Assembly: GCA_900550235.1 (NCBI GenBank)
Contig: URRQ01000015.1
Span: 1-44,603 of the forward strand
DNA: 44,603 nt
Direction: 5' to 3'
Source of the DNA: an uncultured Lachnospiraceae bacterium
GTDB lineage: Bacteria > Bacillota > Clostridia > Lachnospirales > Lachnospiraceae
Shown: in pieces, positions 35,261-42,724 of the stretch
How the letters are laid out: each line of letters begins with the position of its first letter
Numbering within the stretch: position 1 is the stretch's first letter
Translations under genes and position numbers: made by a program
The notes under the pieces: generated by a model
Database searches by the model: none
What the model was told of the DNA's origin: nothing
Seen by the model: the letters and a program-made list of their open reading frames with translations, nothing else

Positions 35261-36325
35261 TTATAATTCCAGTTTCATATCTCCTTGTTTGATCCATTTT
35301 TTTCGTCTCATAAATTCAGCAATTGCGGCCGTCACGATAGCCGGAAGAATGATATGGATCACAAAGATTTTGATGAGCACAATCGTCGATGGCTCTGATG
35401 CTGTCATTGTCTGCCATGTCATGATCTGTCCGACTAATCCCGCAGTTCCCATACCGGAACCGGTTGCATTGTTTGTCATTTTCAGGACAAGCGTTCCGAT
35501 CGGTCCAAGGATCGCGCTTGACAGTATCGCCGGAAGCCAGATCAATGGGTTGCGGACGATGTTTGGAATCTGAAGCATAGAGGTTCCGATTCCCTGTGCC
35601 AACAGTCCTCCGATTTTGTTCTCTCGAAAGCTTGCAACTGCGAATCCTACCATATTACAGCAACATCCGATCGTCGCCGCACCTGCTGCCAGTCCGTTGA
35701 GATTCAAGATGACTCCTAACGCTGCGGAGCTGATCGGAAGCGTCAGCGCCATTCCCATGAGTACCGATACGACGATTCCCATGACAAGCGGCTGCTGTTC
35801 TGTTCCCCAATTGATCATCTCTCCGATTTTCGTCATGAATCGTGAAATTGGAGGACCTGCAAGAAGTCCTGCTACGGAGCCGGCGCCGACAGTAACGATT
35901 GGCGTCAGCAAGATGTCAATCTTCGTCTTCCCTGCCAAAAGCTGTCCAACTTCGATTCCAATATATGCGGCAAGGAATGCCCCGAGAGGTTCTCCCGGTC
36001 CTGCAAAAACCATAGCGCCTTCATTCAATACCGTTCCAGCCAATAATTTGCTGGCAAATCCACCGACCATACCGGCTGTGGCTGCCGATAAGACTACAAG
36101 AGAGCTTGCCTTAAACCGATAGGCAACACCCACACCGATTCCCGCACTTGTTAATGCTGCTGCAACTTTTCCAATTGCATAGAGCAGATTCCCTGTCTGC
36201 CCTCCTACTAAAGTTCCAATCTGTTGGATGATCGTTCCCACGATCAAAGTAGCAAACAAACCATGCGCCATACCGCTTAAGCCTTCGATAAAGATTCGGT
36301 CCAATATTTTTTTCAGCCAGTTCAT
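35261..36325 (-). CDS. PTS EIIC-type permease (PTS_EIIC_2 family)
   Basis: 354 residues with about nine to ten helices. FIEGLSGMAHGLFATLIVGTI, AGIGVGVAYRF, GPGEPLGAFLAAYIGIEVG and NNATGSGMGTAGLVGQ match a family annotated as PTS sugar transporter subunit IIC. No EIIA or EIIB is nearby, so classic sugar phosphorylation is doubtful and the substrate is unknown. It begins one base after the nicotinamidase-like gene. Confidence 0.75.
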   Translation of the reverse strand: MNWLKKILDRIFIEGLSGMAHGLFATLIVGTIIQQIGTLVGGQTGNLLYAIGKVAAALTSAGIGVGVAYRFKASSLVVLSAATAGMVGGFASKLLAGTVLNEGAMVFAGPGEPLGAFLAAYIGIEVGQLLAGKTKIDILLTPIVTVGAGSVAGLLAGPPISRFMTKIGEMINWGTEQQPLVMGIVVSVLMGMALTLPISSAALGVILNLNGLAAGAATIGCCCNMVGFAVASFRENKIGGLLAQGIGTSMLQIPNIVRNPLIWLPAILSSAILGPIGTLVLKMTNNATGSGMGTAGLVGQIMTWQTMTASEPSTIVLIKIFVIHIILPAIVTAAIAEFMRRKKWIKQGDMKLEL

Positions 36326-36326
36326 C

Positions 36327-36839
36327 TTATAACACCTCGATCTGACACATCTTCATCGTTGTAAGCGCTGCTTCGTGACTTGCCGGTGTTACTCCGGCAC
36401 AACATGCGCTGTCTACACAGATTTGAATCTCCGGAAGAGCAGCTTTGAGAAGCAAAGCATTGGACACAACACAAATGTCTGTACAAAGTCCTACCAGTTC
36501 AATCTGTTCATATCCTCCTCTTGCCACAACGTGTGCCAGCTGTACACTTCCAAATGTCGGTTTGTCGAACACTGTCTGTACATATGGTTGTAAGCAGTCG
36601 ATGATCTCCCATCCCTTTGTGCCTTTGACACAATGTACCACCGGAAGTTTCTTTCCTTCCTGTGTATCCAAATACGCTTCTGTATGCGTATCTCTTGTGA
36701 AGATCACAGTGTCTCCCTGCTCCTGATACTGTTCTACTTTCGCTTTTACATGTGCTACGATTCCTTCTGCTTCTTTTGTTCCTAAGCTTCCATCTACAAA
36801 ATCATTTTGCATATCTACTACGATCAATAATTTCTTCAT
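36327..36839 (-). CDS. Isochorismatase-like cysteine hydrolase (nicotinamidase type)
   Basis: 170 residues. Asp9 in IVVDMQNDFVDGSL, the Lys region, and the catalytic Cys in VGLCTDICVVSNALLL followed by DSACCAGVTPASHEAAL are present, with the metal-binding DTHTEAY (Asp, His). This fits nicotinamidase/pyrazinamidase, releasing nicotinate from nicotinamide for NAD recycling. GGGAGG is directly upstream of the ATG. It appears to share a transcript with the PTS-like permease. Confidence 0.82.
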   Translation of the reverse strand: MKKLLIVVDMQNDFVDGSLGTKEAEGIVAHVKAKVEQYQEQGDTVIFTRDTHTEAYLDTQEGKKLPVVHCVKGTKGWEIIDCLQPYVQTVFDKPTFGSVQLAHVVARGGYEQIELVGLCTDICVVSNALLLKAALPEIQICVDSACCAGVTPASHEAALTTMKMCQIEVL

Positions 36840-36878
36840 TCCATTTTCCTCCCAATCTGGTTCCTTTCATCTGCTCTA

Positions 36879-36925
36879 TTATTACACAGAAAATGGTAGA
36901 AAAACAAGTCTGAAAATGCTATGAT
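36879..36925. promoter_or_regulatory. Overlapping divergent promoters
   Basis: Minus strand: TTGTTT (36902-36907) and TAATAA (36879-36884) with 17-bp spacing, towards the nicotinamidase gene. Plus strand: extended -10 TGCTATGAT (36917-36925) towards the small gene at 36954, without a good -35. Confidence 0.45.
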
Positions 36926-36953
36926 GTTTCATATGTATAGAAGGAGGTACAAA

Positions 36954-37217
36954 ATGTTTCGACTTTGGGGTAAGATTTTTAAGGAGAACCGTTTGGTAAA
37001 AGATACTGTCATCTGTGATGATTCAGAAGATACACGCACGCATAAGATTTTCCATGCTTTGGATGCCATCTGCTATGAATTCGATCTAAGTAAACCGATC
37101 TGGCTGGATTCTACCATTGCAGAATTTCAAAAGCATGACAAAGCACGGTTCTATCAAGACAGTTTTATTGATTCCATTGATTTTGATTATTTAGAGATAC
37201 ACGTAATAGAGGAGTAG
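36954..37217 (+). CDS. Small conserved-looking protein, 87 aa
   Basis: Starts at an ATG with AGAAGGAGG six bases upstream; an upstream Met at 36921 overlaps the -10. It is soluble and mixed in charge: FRLWGKIFKENRLVKDTVI, then KIFHALDAICYEFDLSKPIWL, then an acidic C-terminus (DFDYLEIHVIEE). The well-formed signals and the terminator that overlaps its stop codon show that it is a real gene. Family not recognised. Confidence 0.75.
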   Translation: MFRLWGKIFKENRLVKDTVICDDSEDTRTHKIFHALDAICYEFDLSKPIWLDSTIAEFQKHDKARFYQDSFIDSIDFDYLEIHVIEE

Positions 37218-37245
37218 CTAAACTTAGCTACTCCTCTTATTTTTA
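37209..37245. terminator. Bidirectional terminator
   Basis: GAGGAGTAGCT pairs perfectly with AGCTACTCCTC (37209-37219 with 37226-37236), loop 6, followed by TTATTTTT on the plus strand. It includes the stop codon of the small gene and lies between convergent genes. Confidence 0.88.
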
Positions 37246-38877
37246 ATGTTCCAGTACTTCTTCTGCAATGTTTCTCGCATGGTCGGAAATACGTTCCAAA
37301 CATACAAGCGCATCTAAGAATACAACTCCGGAATCCGTGCTGCATTGATTGTTTGCGAGTCTCTTGATATGTCTTGTACGAAGAGAAACTTCCAGTCCAT
37401 CTGCCTTCGTCTCTTTTTCGATAACTTTCAGCGCTTTCTCCTGACTTCTCTGCTCAAATGCTTCTAATGCATATTTGAAGCTGTCCACACATACGTCCAG
37501 CATTTCTTTGAGTCCTTCTTCGCCTTGCTCAGAGAACTGTGCTTTCTTCTCAAAAAGATTTTCTGCATATTCAGAAATATTTTCGCAGTAATCGCTCACT
37601 CGTTCGATATCCGAGATGATCTGAAGCAAATGTGCAACTTCCTGATGCTCTTTGTCGCTGACTCTTAAAGAAGAGATCTTGATCGCATATTCAGAAATTC
37701 CTGCGCTTAATTTATCTACTGTGGACTCTTCATCCTTGATCGCTTGAATGTCTTCTCGGCTCTGCGTAAACATGACTGTCTTTGCTTTTTCCAAAGAATC
37801 CAAAACAATATGTCCCATACGAGAGATTTCTGTAATGGTAGATTGTAATGCGATACCAGGTGTCTCTAACATACGGTCGTCCAAAAGTACCACGCTGTCT
37901 TCCTCTTCTGTCTCATCCACTCTGCCGATTTTCTTAGCAAGCGCGATAATGAAATTTGACAACGGGAAGAGAAGGATCGTTGTACCGATATTGAAAATTG
38001 TATGCACTGTACTGATCTGTGTCTGTGTGATCAGTCCTTTTCCCATCGCCGGGTTGATCGTTGTGAAGAACACGATTGCAACTACACTAAAAATCACCGT
38101 ACCGATGATGTTAAATAGCAAGTGCATCAAAGCTGCTGTCTTCGCATTTTTCTTCGCGCCCACACCGGAAATCATAGCAGTAACACATGTACCGATATTC
38201 TGTCCCATAATGATATAGATTGCCGCGCTCATCGGAACAAGACCTGCTGCCGCAAGACTCTGTAAGATTCCGACAGAAGCAGATGAACTCTGAATGATCG
38301 CTGTAACTACAGCTCCGGCTAAAATACCAAGGAACGGATTCTTTCCTAATGTTACGAACAAGTTCGCAAATTGCGGTGAATCCTGAAGTGGAGCGACTGC
38401 TGTTGACATTGTAGAAATACCGATAAACAAGATACCGAATCCTACGATAATGCTGGACACATCTTTGGAAGAGTGTCTCTTACCTGTCAGCATGATCACA
38501 ACACCGATAATAATCGCAATCGGAGCCAAGTTTGTCGGACTTAACGCTTTTGCCCATTCCACACTGGATACGAGCCAGCCGGTTACTGTCGTACCGATAT
38601 TGGCGCCCATGATAACGCCCATTGCCTGTCCCAGATTCATAATTCCTGCATTTACAAAACCGACTACCATAACCGTCGTCGCAGAGGAACTTTGGATAAC
38701 CGCTGTAATAAGCGCTCCCAAAAGCACTCCGAAAAATTTGTTCTTCGTCAGTACCTCAAGCAAGGACTTCATCTTGTTGCCCGCAGCGTTTTCCAACCCC
38801 TGCGCCATGATCTGCATTCCATAGATGAACATACCAAGTCCACCTGCAAAAGGTATCAAAATCTCTGTGTAATTCAT
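37243..38877 (-). CDS. Na/Pi cotransporter with C-terminal PhoU domain
   Basis: 544 residues. The membrane part has the inverted-repeat signatures AVIQSSSATTVMVVGFVNAG (about 60-79) and AIIQSSSASVGILQSLAAAG (about 191-210) of the NptA/YjbB group, with GANIGTTVTGWL and GQNIGTCVTAMI. After about residue 345 a soluble PhoU-like helical domain follows (SDIERVSDYCENI, LVCLERISDHARNIAEEV). It probably moves phosphate with sodium, perhaps outward as in YjbB. AAGGAGGG precedes the ATG. Confidence 0.92.
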   Translation of the reverse strand: MNYTEILIPFAGGLGMFIYGMQIMAQGLENAAGNKMKSLLEVLTKNKFFGVLLGALITAVIQSSSATTVMVVGFVNAGIMNLGQAMGVIMGANIGTTVTGWLVSSVEWAKALSPTNLAPIAIIIGVVIMLTGKRHSSKDVSSIIVGFGILFIGISTMSTAVAPLQDSPQFANLFVTLGKNPFLGILAGAVVTAIIQSSSASVGILQSLAAAGLVPMSAAIYIIMGQNIGTCVTAMISGVGAKKNAKTAALMHLLFNIIGTVIFSVVAIVFFTTINPAMGKGLITQTQISTVHTIFNIGTTILLFPLSNFIIALAKKIGRVDETEEEDSVVLLDDRMLETPGIALQSTITEISRMGHIVLDSLEKAKTVMFTQSREDIQAIKDEESTVDKLSAGISEYAIKISSLRVSDKEHQEVAHLLQIISDIERVSDYCENISEYAENLFEKKAQFSEQGEEGLKEMLDVCVDSFKYALEAFEQRSQEKALKVIEKETKADGLEVSLRTRHIKRLANNQCSTDSGVVFLDALVCLERISDHARNIAEEVLEH

Positions 38878-38897
38878 TAGTTTCCTCCCTTGTAAAA

Positions 38898-38918
38898 ATG
38901 TTAAAATCCCTTTAACAT
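38898..38918 (-). promoter_or_regulatory. 8-bp dyad upstream of the Na/Pi gene
   Basis: ATGTTAAA and TTTAACAT are perfect inverted repeats around a 5-nt centre, 21 bases before the ATG and overlapping the leader. Two TTAACA/TTTACA-like blocks are included, so PhoB/PhoP may bind, though the spacing (8) is not that of a standard Pho box. It may also be an operator for another regulator. Confidence 0.4.
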
Positions 38919-38993
38919 ACTACTTACATCTTTTTTACAATATCATTTTATTCCCGGAAACTCAACTACTTTTTTTCATGTTTTGTGATTTCT

Positions 38994-39350
38994 TTATCGT
39001 TTCATTTTCGGTTCAAAAAGCCACGATGCGATATAGCTGAAGATCAAAGCTGCGGCCGTTCCTGCCGCAGCGGCTTTGAATCCACCGAGAAACGTCCCTA
39101 TGAATCCTTCTGTATGCACCGCTTCTTTCACCCCTTGAAAGAGTACGTTTCCAAATCCTAAGAGCGGCACGCTTGCCCCTGCTCCTGCGAATTTCTGAAA
39201 CGGTTCATAGATTCCGCAAAAGCCAAGAACCGCTCCGGTACATACTAATAGCACCATCACTCTTCCCGGCATGAGCTTGGTTCGATCTAGTAAGATCTGT
39301 GTCAAAGCACAGATAAGCCCTCCTACCCAAAATGCATTGATATACTCCAT
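38994..39350 (-). CDS. spoVAE: Stage V sporulation protein AE
   Basis: 118 residues from an ATG at 39350 with AGGAGG upstream. It has three to four helices and the SpoVAE/SpoVAC-type motif GAGASVPLLGFGNVLFQGVKEA, with GFIGTFLGGFKAAAAGTAAAL. It is part of the membrane channel that moves Ca-dipicolinate into the forespore. It is the last gene of the operon seen here. Confidence 0.92.
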   Translation of the reverse strand: MEYINAFWVGGLICALTQILLDRTKLMPGRVMVLLVCTGAVLGFCGIYEPFQKFAGAGASVPLLGFGNVLFQGVKEAVHTEGFIGTFLGGFKAAAAGTAAALIFSYIASWLFEPKMKR

Positions 39351-39360
39351 ATTTTTCCTC

Positions 39361-40365
39361 CTAACAATGTTCCAGCACAATTCCATGAGCGATTCCCGGC
39401 ACGCTTTCTCCTTCGTTGAAGCTGACGGTAGACATCAGAGCTCCGGTTGGTACAAACAGCACCCGTCTCCACTCTCCGCGTTCCAGTTTCGGAAGAATAT
39501 ACGCTGCCAAGGTCGTCGCCGCACATCCACAGCCACTTCCTCCGGCATGCGTATCTTGCGTGTTCTGATCGAAGATCACCATGCCGCAATCCATATGGTT
39601 CTGTTTGATGTCCCTGCCTTGTTTTCGCATCAGATCAAACAGGATACTCTGCCCTACATAGCCCAAATCTCCCGTTATGATCTTGTCATATGCTGTTTCT
39701 TCTCTTCCAAAATCCTCCAGATTCCGAATAATCGTATCACATGCCGCCGGCGCCATGCAGGCTCCCATATTTTGGGAATCTTTTAATCCATAATCTACGA
39801 TTTTTCCAACCGTAACTCCCGTGATCCTCACTCGACTTTTTCGGTTGCCTACCAGAAATGCTCCGCTTCCGGTTACGGTCCATTGCGCGGACAACGGACG
39901 CTGCGTTGCATATCCAAGTGGAAATCGGAATTCCTTTTCCGCACTTCCGAAGTGACTGGACGTGACGGCAAGCATCATGTCTCCATATCCCGCCGCCACT
40001 GCCATGGCGCTTAGTGCGAGAGCTTCTCCTGATGTGGAACAGGCTCCATAGAGCCCAAACATCGGAATCTGCAACGCTTCTGTCCCCATACTTGTTGCAA
40101 TTCCTTGCCGAAGCAAATCTCCGCCATAAAGATATCGTACCTCTTCCGGCGTGACATGGATTTTTCGTAAAGCAAGAAGGCATGCTTCTTTTTGCATAGC
40201 GCTTTCTGCCGCTTCCCATGTCTCTTCTCCAAACAGATCGTCTTCTCCTACTCGGTCAAATAACTTTCCAAGAGGACCTTCTCCTTCTTTTCTTCCTACG
40301 ATCGAGCCGCTGCTCATCAAATACGGCGCTTTTTCAAATTGAATACTCTGACTTCCTTTGATCAT
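39361..40365 (-). CDS. spoVAD: Stage V sporulation protein AD
   Basis: 334 residues, a thiolase-fold protein that binds dipicolinic acid. MFGLYGACSTSGEALALSAM carries the Cys region, and later blocks are HFGSAEKEFRFPLGYATQRP, GDLGYVGQSIL and HAGGSGCGCAATTLAAYILP. The start ATG overlaps the spoVAC stop (ATGA). Confidence 0.95.
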   Translation of the reverse strand: MIKGSQSIQFEKAPYLMSSGSIVGRKEGEGPLGKLFDRVGEDDLFGEETWEAAESAMQKEACLLALRKIHVTPEEVRYLYGGDLLRQGIATSMGTEALQIPMFGLYGACSTSGEALALSAMAVAAGYGDMMLAVTSSHFGSAEKEFRFPLGYATQRPLSAQWTVTGSGAFLVGNRKSRVRITGVTVGKIVDYGLKDSQNMGACMAPAACDTIIRNLEDFGREETAYDKIITGDLGYVGQSILFDLMRKQGRDIKQNHMDCGMVIFDQNTQDTHAGGSGCGCAATTLAAYILPKLERGEWRRVLFVPTGALMSTVSFNEGESVPGIAHGIVLEHC

Positions 40366-40823
40366 GAGACCACCCCCGCTTTCATTGCCAGATAATAAAG
40401 GACTCCTAAGATCCATGACGTTAGTATCCCATATAAGATGACCGGACCTGCGATCGTAAATATTTTGCAGCCGATTCCAAACACCTGGCCTTCTTTCTTA
40501 TATTCAATAGCAGGAGATGCAACTGAGTTGGCAAATCCGGTGATCGGCACAAGCGCTCCGGCTCCTCCCCACTTTGCAATCTTATAATATACATTGAAGC
40601 CTGTCAGAAGTACGCTTAAGAGTACTAAGGTAAGAGATGTCCATGCTCCACTGATCGTATCGGTCATTCCTTTTTCTTTGCAATAATTCAAAATGCATTG
40701 CCCTACTACACAGATTGTTCCTCCTGTAAGGAATGCTTTTAACATATTCAGATACACATTGTGTACCGGTGTTTTTTCTTTGACATAATTCTCATAGGTC
40801 TGTCCTTGTTGTTCTTGTTCCAT
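40362..40823 (-). CDS. spoVAC: Stage V sporulation protein AC
   Basis: 153 residues from the ATG at 40823 (AAAGGAAG upstream); the longer frame overlaps spoVAB. YENYVKEKTPVHNVYLNMLKAFLTGGTICVVGQ and KWGGAGALVPITGFANSVASPA are SpoVAC signatures (shown here as VKEKTPVHN and GALVPITGFANSV in essence). Several helices. SpoVAC forms part of the DPA channel and can act as a mechanosensitive channel. Confidence 0.95.
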   Translation of the reverse strand: MEQEQQGQTYENYVKEKTPVHNVYLNMLKAFLTGGTICVVGQCILNYCKEKGMTDTISGAWTSLTLVLLSVLLTGFNVYYKIAKWGGAGALVPITGFANSVASPAIEYKKEGQVFGIGCKIFTIAGPVILYGILTSWILGVLYYLAMKAGVVS

Positions 40824-40834
40824 AAACTTCCTTT

Positions 40835-41251
40835 CTACCACCGTTTTATAAAAAATAATAGCGCTCCCAGTCCACGTCCGATGGCAAGACTTAAGATAAT
40901 GTACGGAATGCATTTTATGAGTTTCAACCTTCGGATAAAAATCGGAAACACATTCAGTATTTCTGCAAGTGCCATTGCCCAGCATCCGGAAAAAATTCCC
41001 GCCAGCAATCCAAATAGAAGAAGACCAACAGTCCCCAGTCGAATCGGCACTTGGTAGATCAGCCATATATTCCCTAGAATTCCACCCAAAGCCACACTCG
41101 TTTCATAGAGAAGCATGTGACTTCCTGTATGCGTCCGATCCGCAAAATCCGATACAACGCCAAGACTTACAATGAAGGAGAAAAGTCCTGCGGCCACTGT
41201 TCCGCCGGTGCTAAGCCCTAGGAACGCCAGAAGAAGCTGTTTGCCCAACAT
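40835..41251 (-). CDS. spoVAB: Stage V sporulation protein AB
   Basis: 138 residues with about four helices. FLGLSTGGTVAAGLFSFIVSLG and ADRTHTGSHMLLYETSVALGG fit SpoVAB. It overlaps the end of spoVAA by about 40 nt. SpoVAB is needed for efficient DPA uptake in Bacillus. Confidence 0.88.
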   Translation of the reverse strand: MLGKQLLLAFLGLSTGGTVAAGLFSFIVSLGVVSDFADRTHTGSHMLLYETSVALGGILGNIWLIYQVPIRLGTVGLLLFGLLAGIFSGCWAMALAEILNVFPIFIRRLKLIKCIPYIILSLAIGRGLGALLFFIKRW

Positions 41252-41869
41252 CCAGTTCCTGCCCCTTTCGTGAATAATTCTCGATCAATGTAGTTTGAAT
41301 ATCATTTTCATAGAGGCGCATTTCCACCTCCAAAGGCGTCGGATCCACATCGAATTTGTTCCCTCCAAAATGGTTGAAGAAAATAAGGATCCCTACAATC
41401 AGACCTACGCAATACATGAATTCCAACACGGTAAATCCATCCGTCGGGCTTCCCATCACCAACTCATAAATCTGACCAAACAATGTCGTCGTATTCACAT
41501 CATTGTTGAATGTCATAATGGAAAATGCCGCCCCTGCAAAGGTAATGGCAACAACGGAAAGCACCTTCATCCAATGAAGTACCACATTTTCCTTTTTTGC
41601 TTCTCATAGGTCACAATGATGTCTGCTTCTCCTACATTTTGGAGGTCATAGACCGGATATTGTTTATGAATACATTCCATGATCTTCAAAATGGAAATCA
41701 CACACCGATGGCCTTTTTCTTCCTGAAATTTCATAATTTTAAGCGTTCGAAGCTTTGGCAGCACCTCCGGATTGCTGCATTCAAATTGTACAATATCCCC
41801 AAGCGTTACATCTGGGTGCTGCACTTCTACATTTTGTTCCCCTTTGATATATATTGTTTCCTGTCTCAT
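41211..41869 (-). pseudogene. spoVAA: spoVAA with an apparent frameshift at an A6 run
   Basis: The N-terminal part (41869 to 41567) reads MRQETIYIKGEQNVEVQHPD to DIIVTYEKQKRKMWYFIG and stops. The C-terminal membrane part continues in another frame from about 41585: HWMKVLSVVAITFAGAAFSI, SIMTFNNDVNTTTLFGQIYE, NHFGGNKFDVDPTPLEVEM. SpoVAA normally joins these two parts. Adding one A to the A6 run at 41593-41598 gives a continuous protein through EKQKKENVVLHWMKVL. Choices are a mutation, a sequencing error, or programmed -1 slippage on AAAAAAGG. The downstream part could also start at GTG 41585 as a separate peptide. SpoVAA in Bacillus is about 206 residues; the joined product would be about 219. 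Confidence 0.8.
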
Positions 41870-42033
41870 ACCGCCATCCGCTCCATCGCATGCTCTGTAT
41901 ATTTCACAAGTACACCGTCTTCGATTTCTCCGATATTCTTCACATCAGAAAAATAGTAAATACAGCCCACAAGGATTGCAAACAGTACAACAAAAAACAA
42001 GCATACCCGAAGCTTTTTTCTAGATTCTTCCAT
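41866..42033 (-). CDS. 55-aa membrane protein, first gene of the spoVA transcript
   Basis: ATG at 42033 with AGGAAGG seven bases upstream, and stop overlapping the spoVAA ATG (ATGA). It has a basic N-terminus (MEESRKKLRV), one helix (CLFFVVLFAILVGCIYYF) and an acidic then basic tail (DVKNIGEIEDGVLVKYTEHAMERMAV, key part NIGEIEDGV). It lies directly after a sigma-G-type promoter, so it should be made in the forespore. No counterpart is known to me at this place in the Bacillus operon. Confidence 0.75.
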   Translation of the reverse strand: MEESRKKLRVCLFFVVLFAILVGCIYYFSDVKNIGEIEDGVLVKYTEHAMERMAV

Positions 42034-42060
42034 ACTTACACCTTCCTTTCTTCCTATAGG

Positions 42061-42089
42061 TAGTATGTGAATTCTCAGAAAATCTATAC
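42061..42089 (-). promoter_or_regulatory. Sigma-G-type promoter of the spoVA operon
   Basis: On the minus strand, GTATA (42085-42089) is followed after 17 bases by CATACTA (42061-42067). This fits the forespore sigma-G consensus GHATR-N17/18-CATWHTA. It sits between sigF and the first spoVA gene, as in Bacillus, where the spoVA operon depends on sigma-G. Confidence 0.75.
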
Positions 42090-42105
42090 ATCAGGTATGC
42101 CTTTT

Positions 42106-42600
42106 CTATATTTTTTCACGTAGATTCTGTAAGATTTTTTTCTCAAGCCTGGAAACCTGCACTTGCGAGATCCCCATCTTTTCTCCGATTTCCGTCTGTG
42201 TCTTATTGGCAAAATAGCGCATGTAGAGTAGTTGTCGTTCTTCTTTTTCCAGATGGGACAATAACTGGGACAGTAGCAGATGGTTCAAGATTTTTTCTTC
42301 TTGCTCTTCCTTTTCCGGCAGACGCTCCAAAAGCTGTACCTCACTTCCATCCTGTTGATAGACCGGCTTATGCAAGGATTCTACTTCTCCGGAAGACTCC
42401 ATCGCCTGTACCAATTCTTCTTTTGGAACTTGAAGCGCTTCCGCCAGTTCTTCCAAGGTAGGATCACGATTGAGCCGATCTGTAAGCTGTTCCTTCGTAA
42501 GATAAGCTTTATATGCTAATTCTTTCAGTGAACGACTGACTTTGATCATGCCATCATCTCTTAAAAATCTTTGGATCTCTCCTGAAATCATGGGGATAAT
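42106..42600 (-). pseudogene. sigF: sigF (spoIIAC), 3' part only, split by an element
   Basis: The remaining frame reads MISGEIQRFLRDDGMIKVSR, SLKELAYKAYLTKEQLTDRL, region 3, and the region 4 helix-turn-helix NKTQTEIGEKMGISQVQVSRLEKK (key part ISQVQVSRLEK). In intact SigF the sequence YAVPMIxGEIxRFLRDDG lies near residue 90, so about the first 85-90 residues, including core-binding and -10 recognition region 2.1-2.3, are missing. Upstream of the Met, codons for Tyr-Ile-Ile-Pro precede an in-frame TAA, after which sigF similarity is lost. No ribosome binding site precedes the Met. As it stands no sigma-F can be made from this copy. Confidence 0.88.
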
Positions 42601-42724
42601 GTATTATAGTGGAAATTTTGAAATTTCCTTTATCCAATAGGGTAATTATCTTGAATAAGATATATGAAATTTTACACGCAAGAAGATGTATCCCCTTGCG
42701 ATGTATTAACTATAGAAATGTAAT
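42592..42724. other. Junction of sigF with the integrated element; candidate att region
   Basis: This gap separates the recombinase stop from the broken sigF. It contains a perfect dyad GGAAATTT-TG-AAATTTCC (42611-42628) and a second dyad TATCTT-GAAT-AAGATA (42647-42662). Large serine recombinases usually lie next to their attachment site, and such sites are imperfect inverted repeats around a 2-bp core. The exact crossover cannot be set without the other end or an empty site; the codons for Ile-Pro-Met (to about 42602) are the last that may belong to sigF. Confidence 0.5.
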
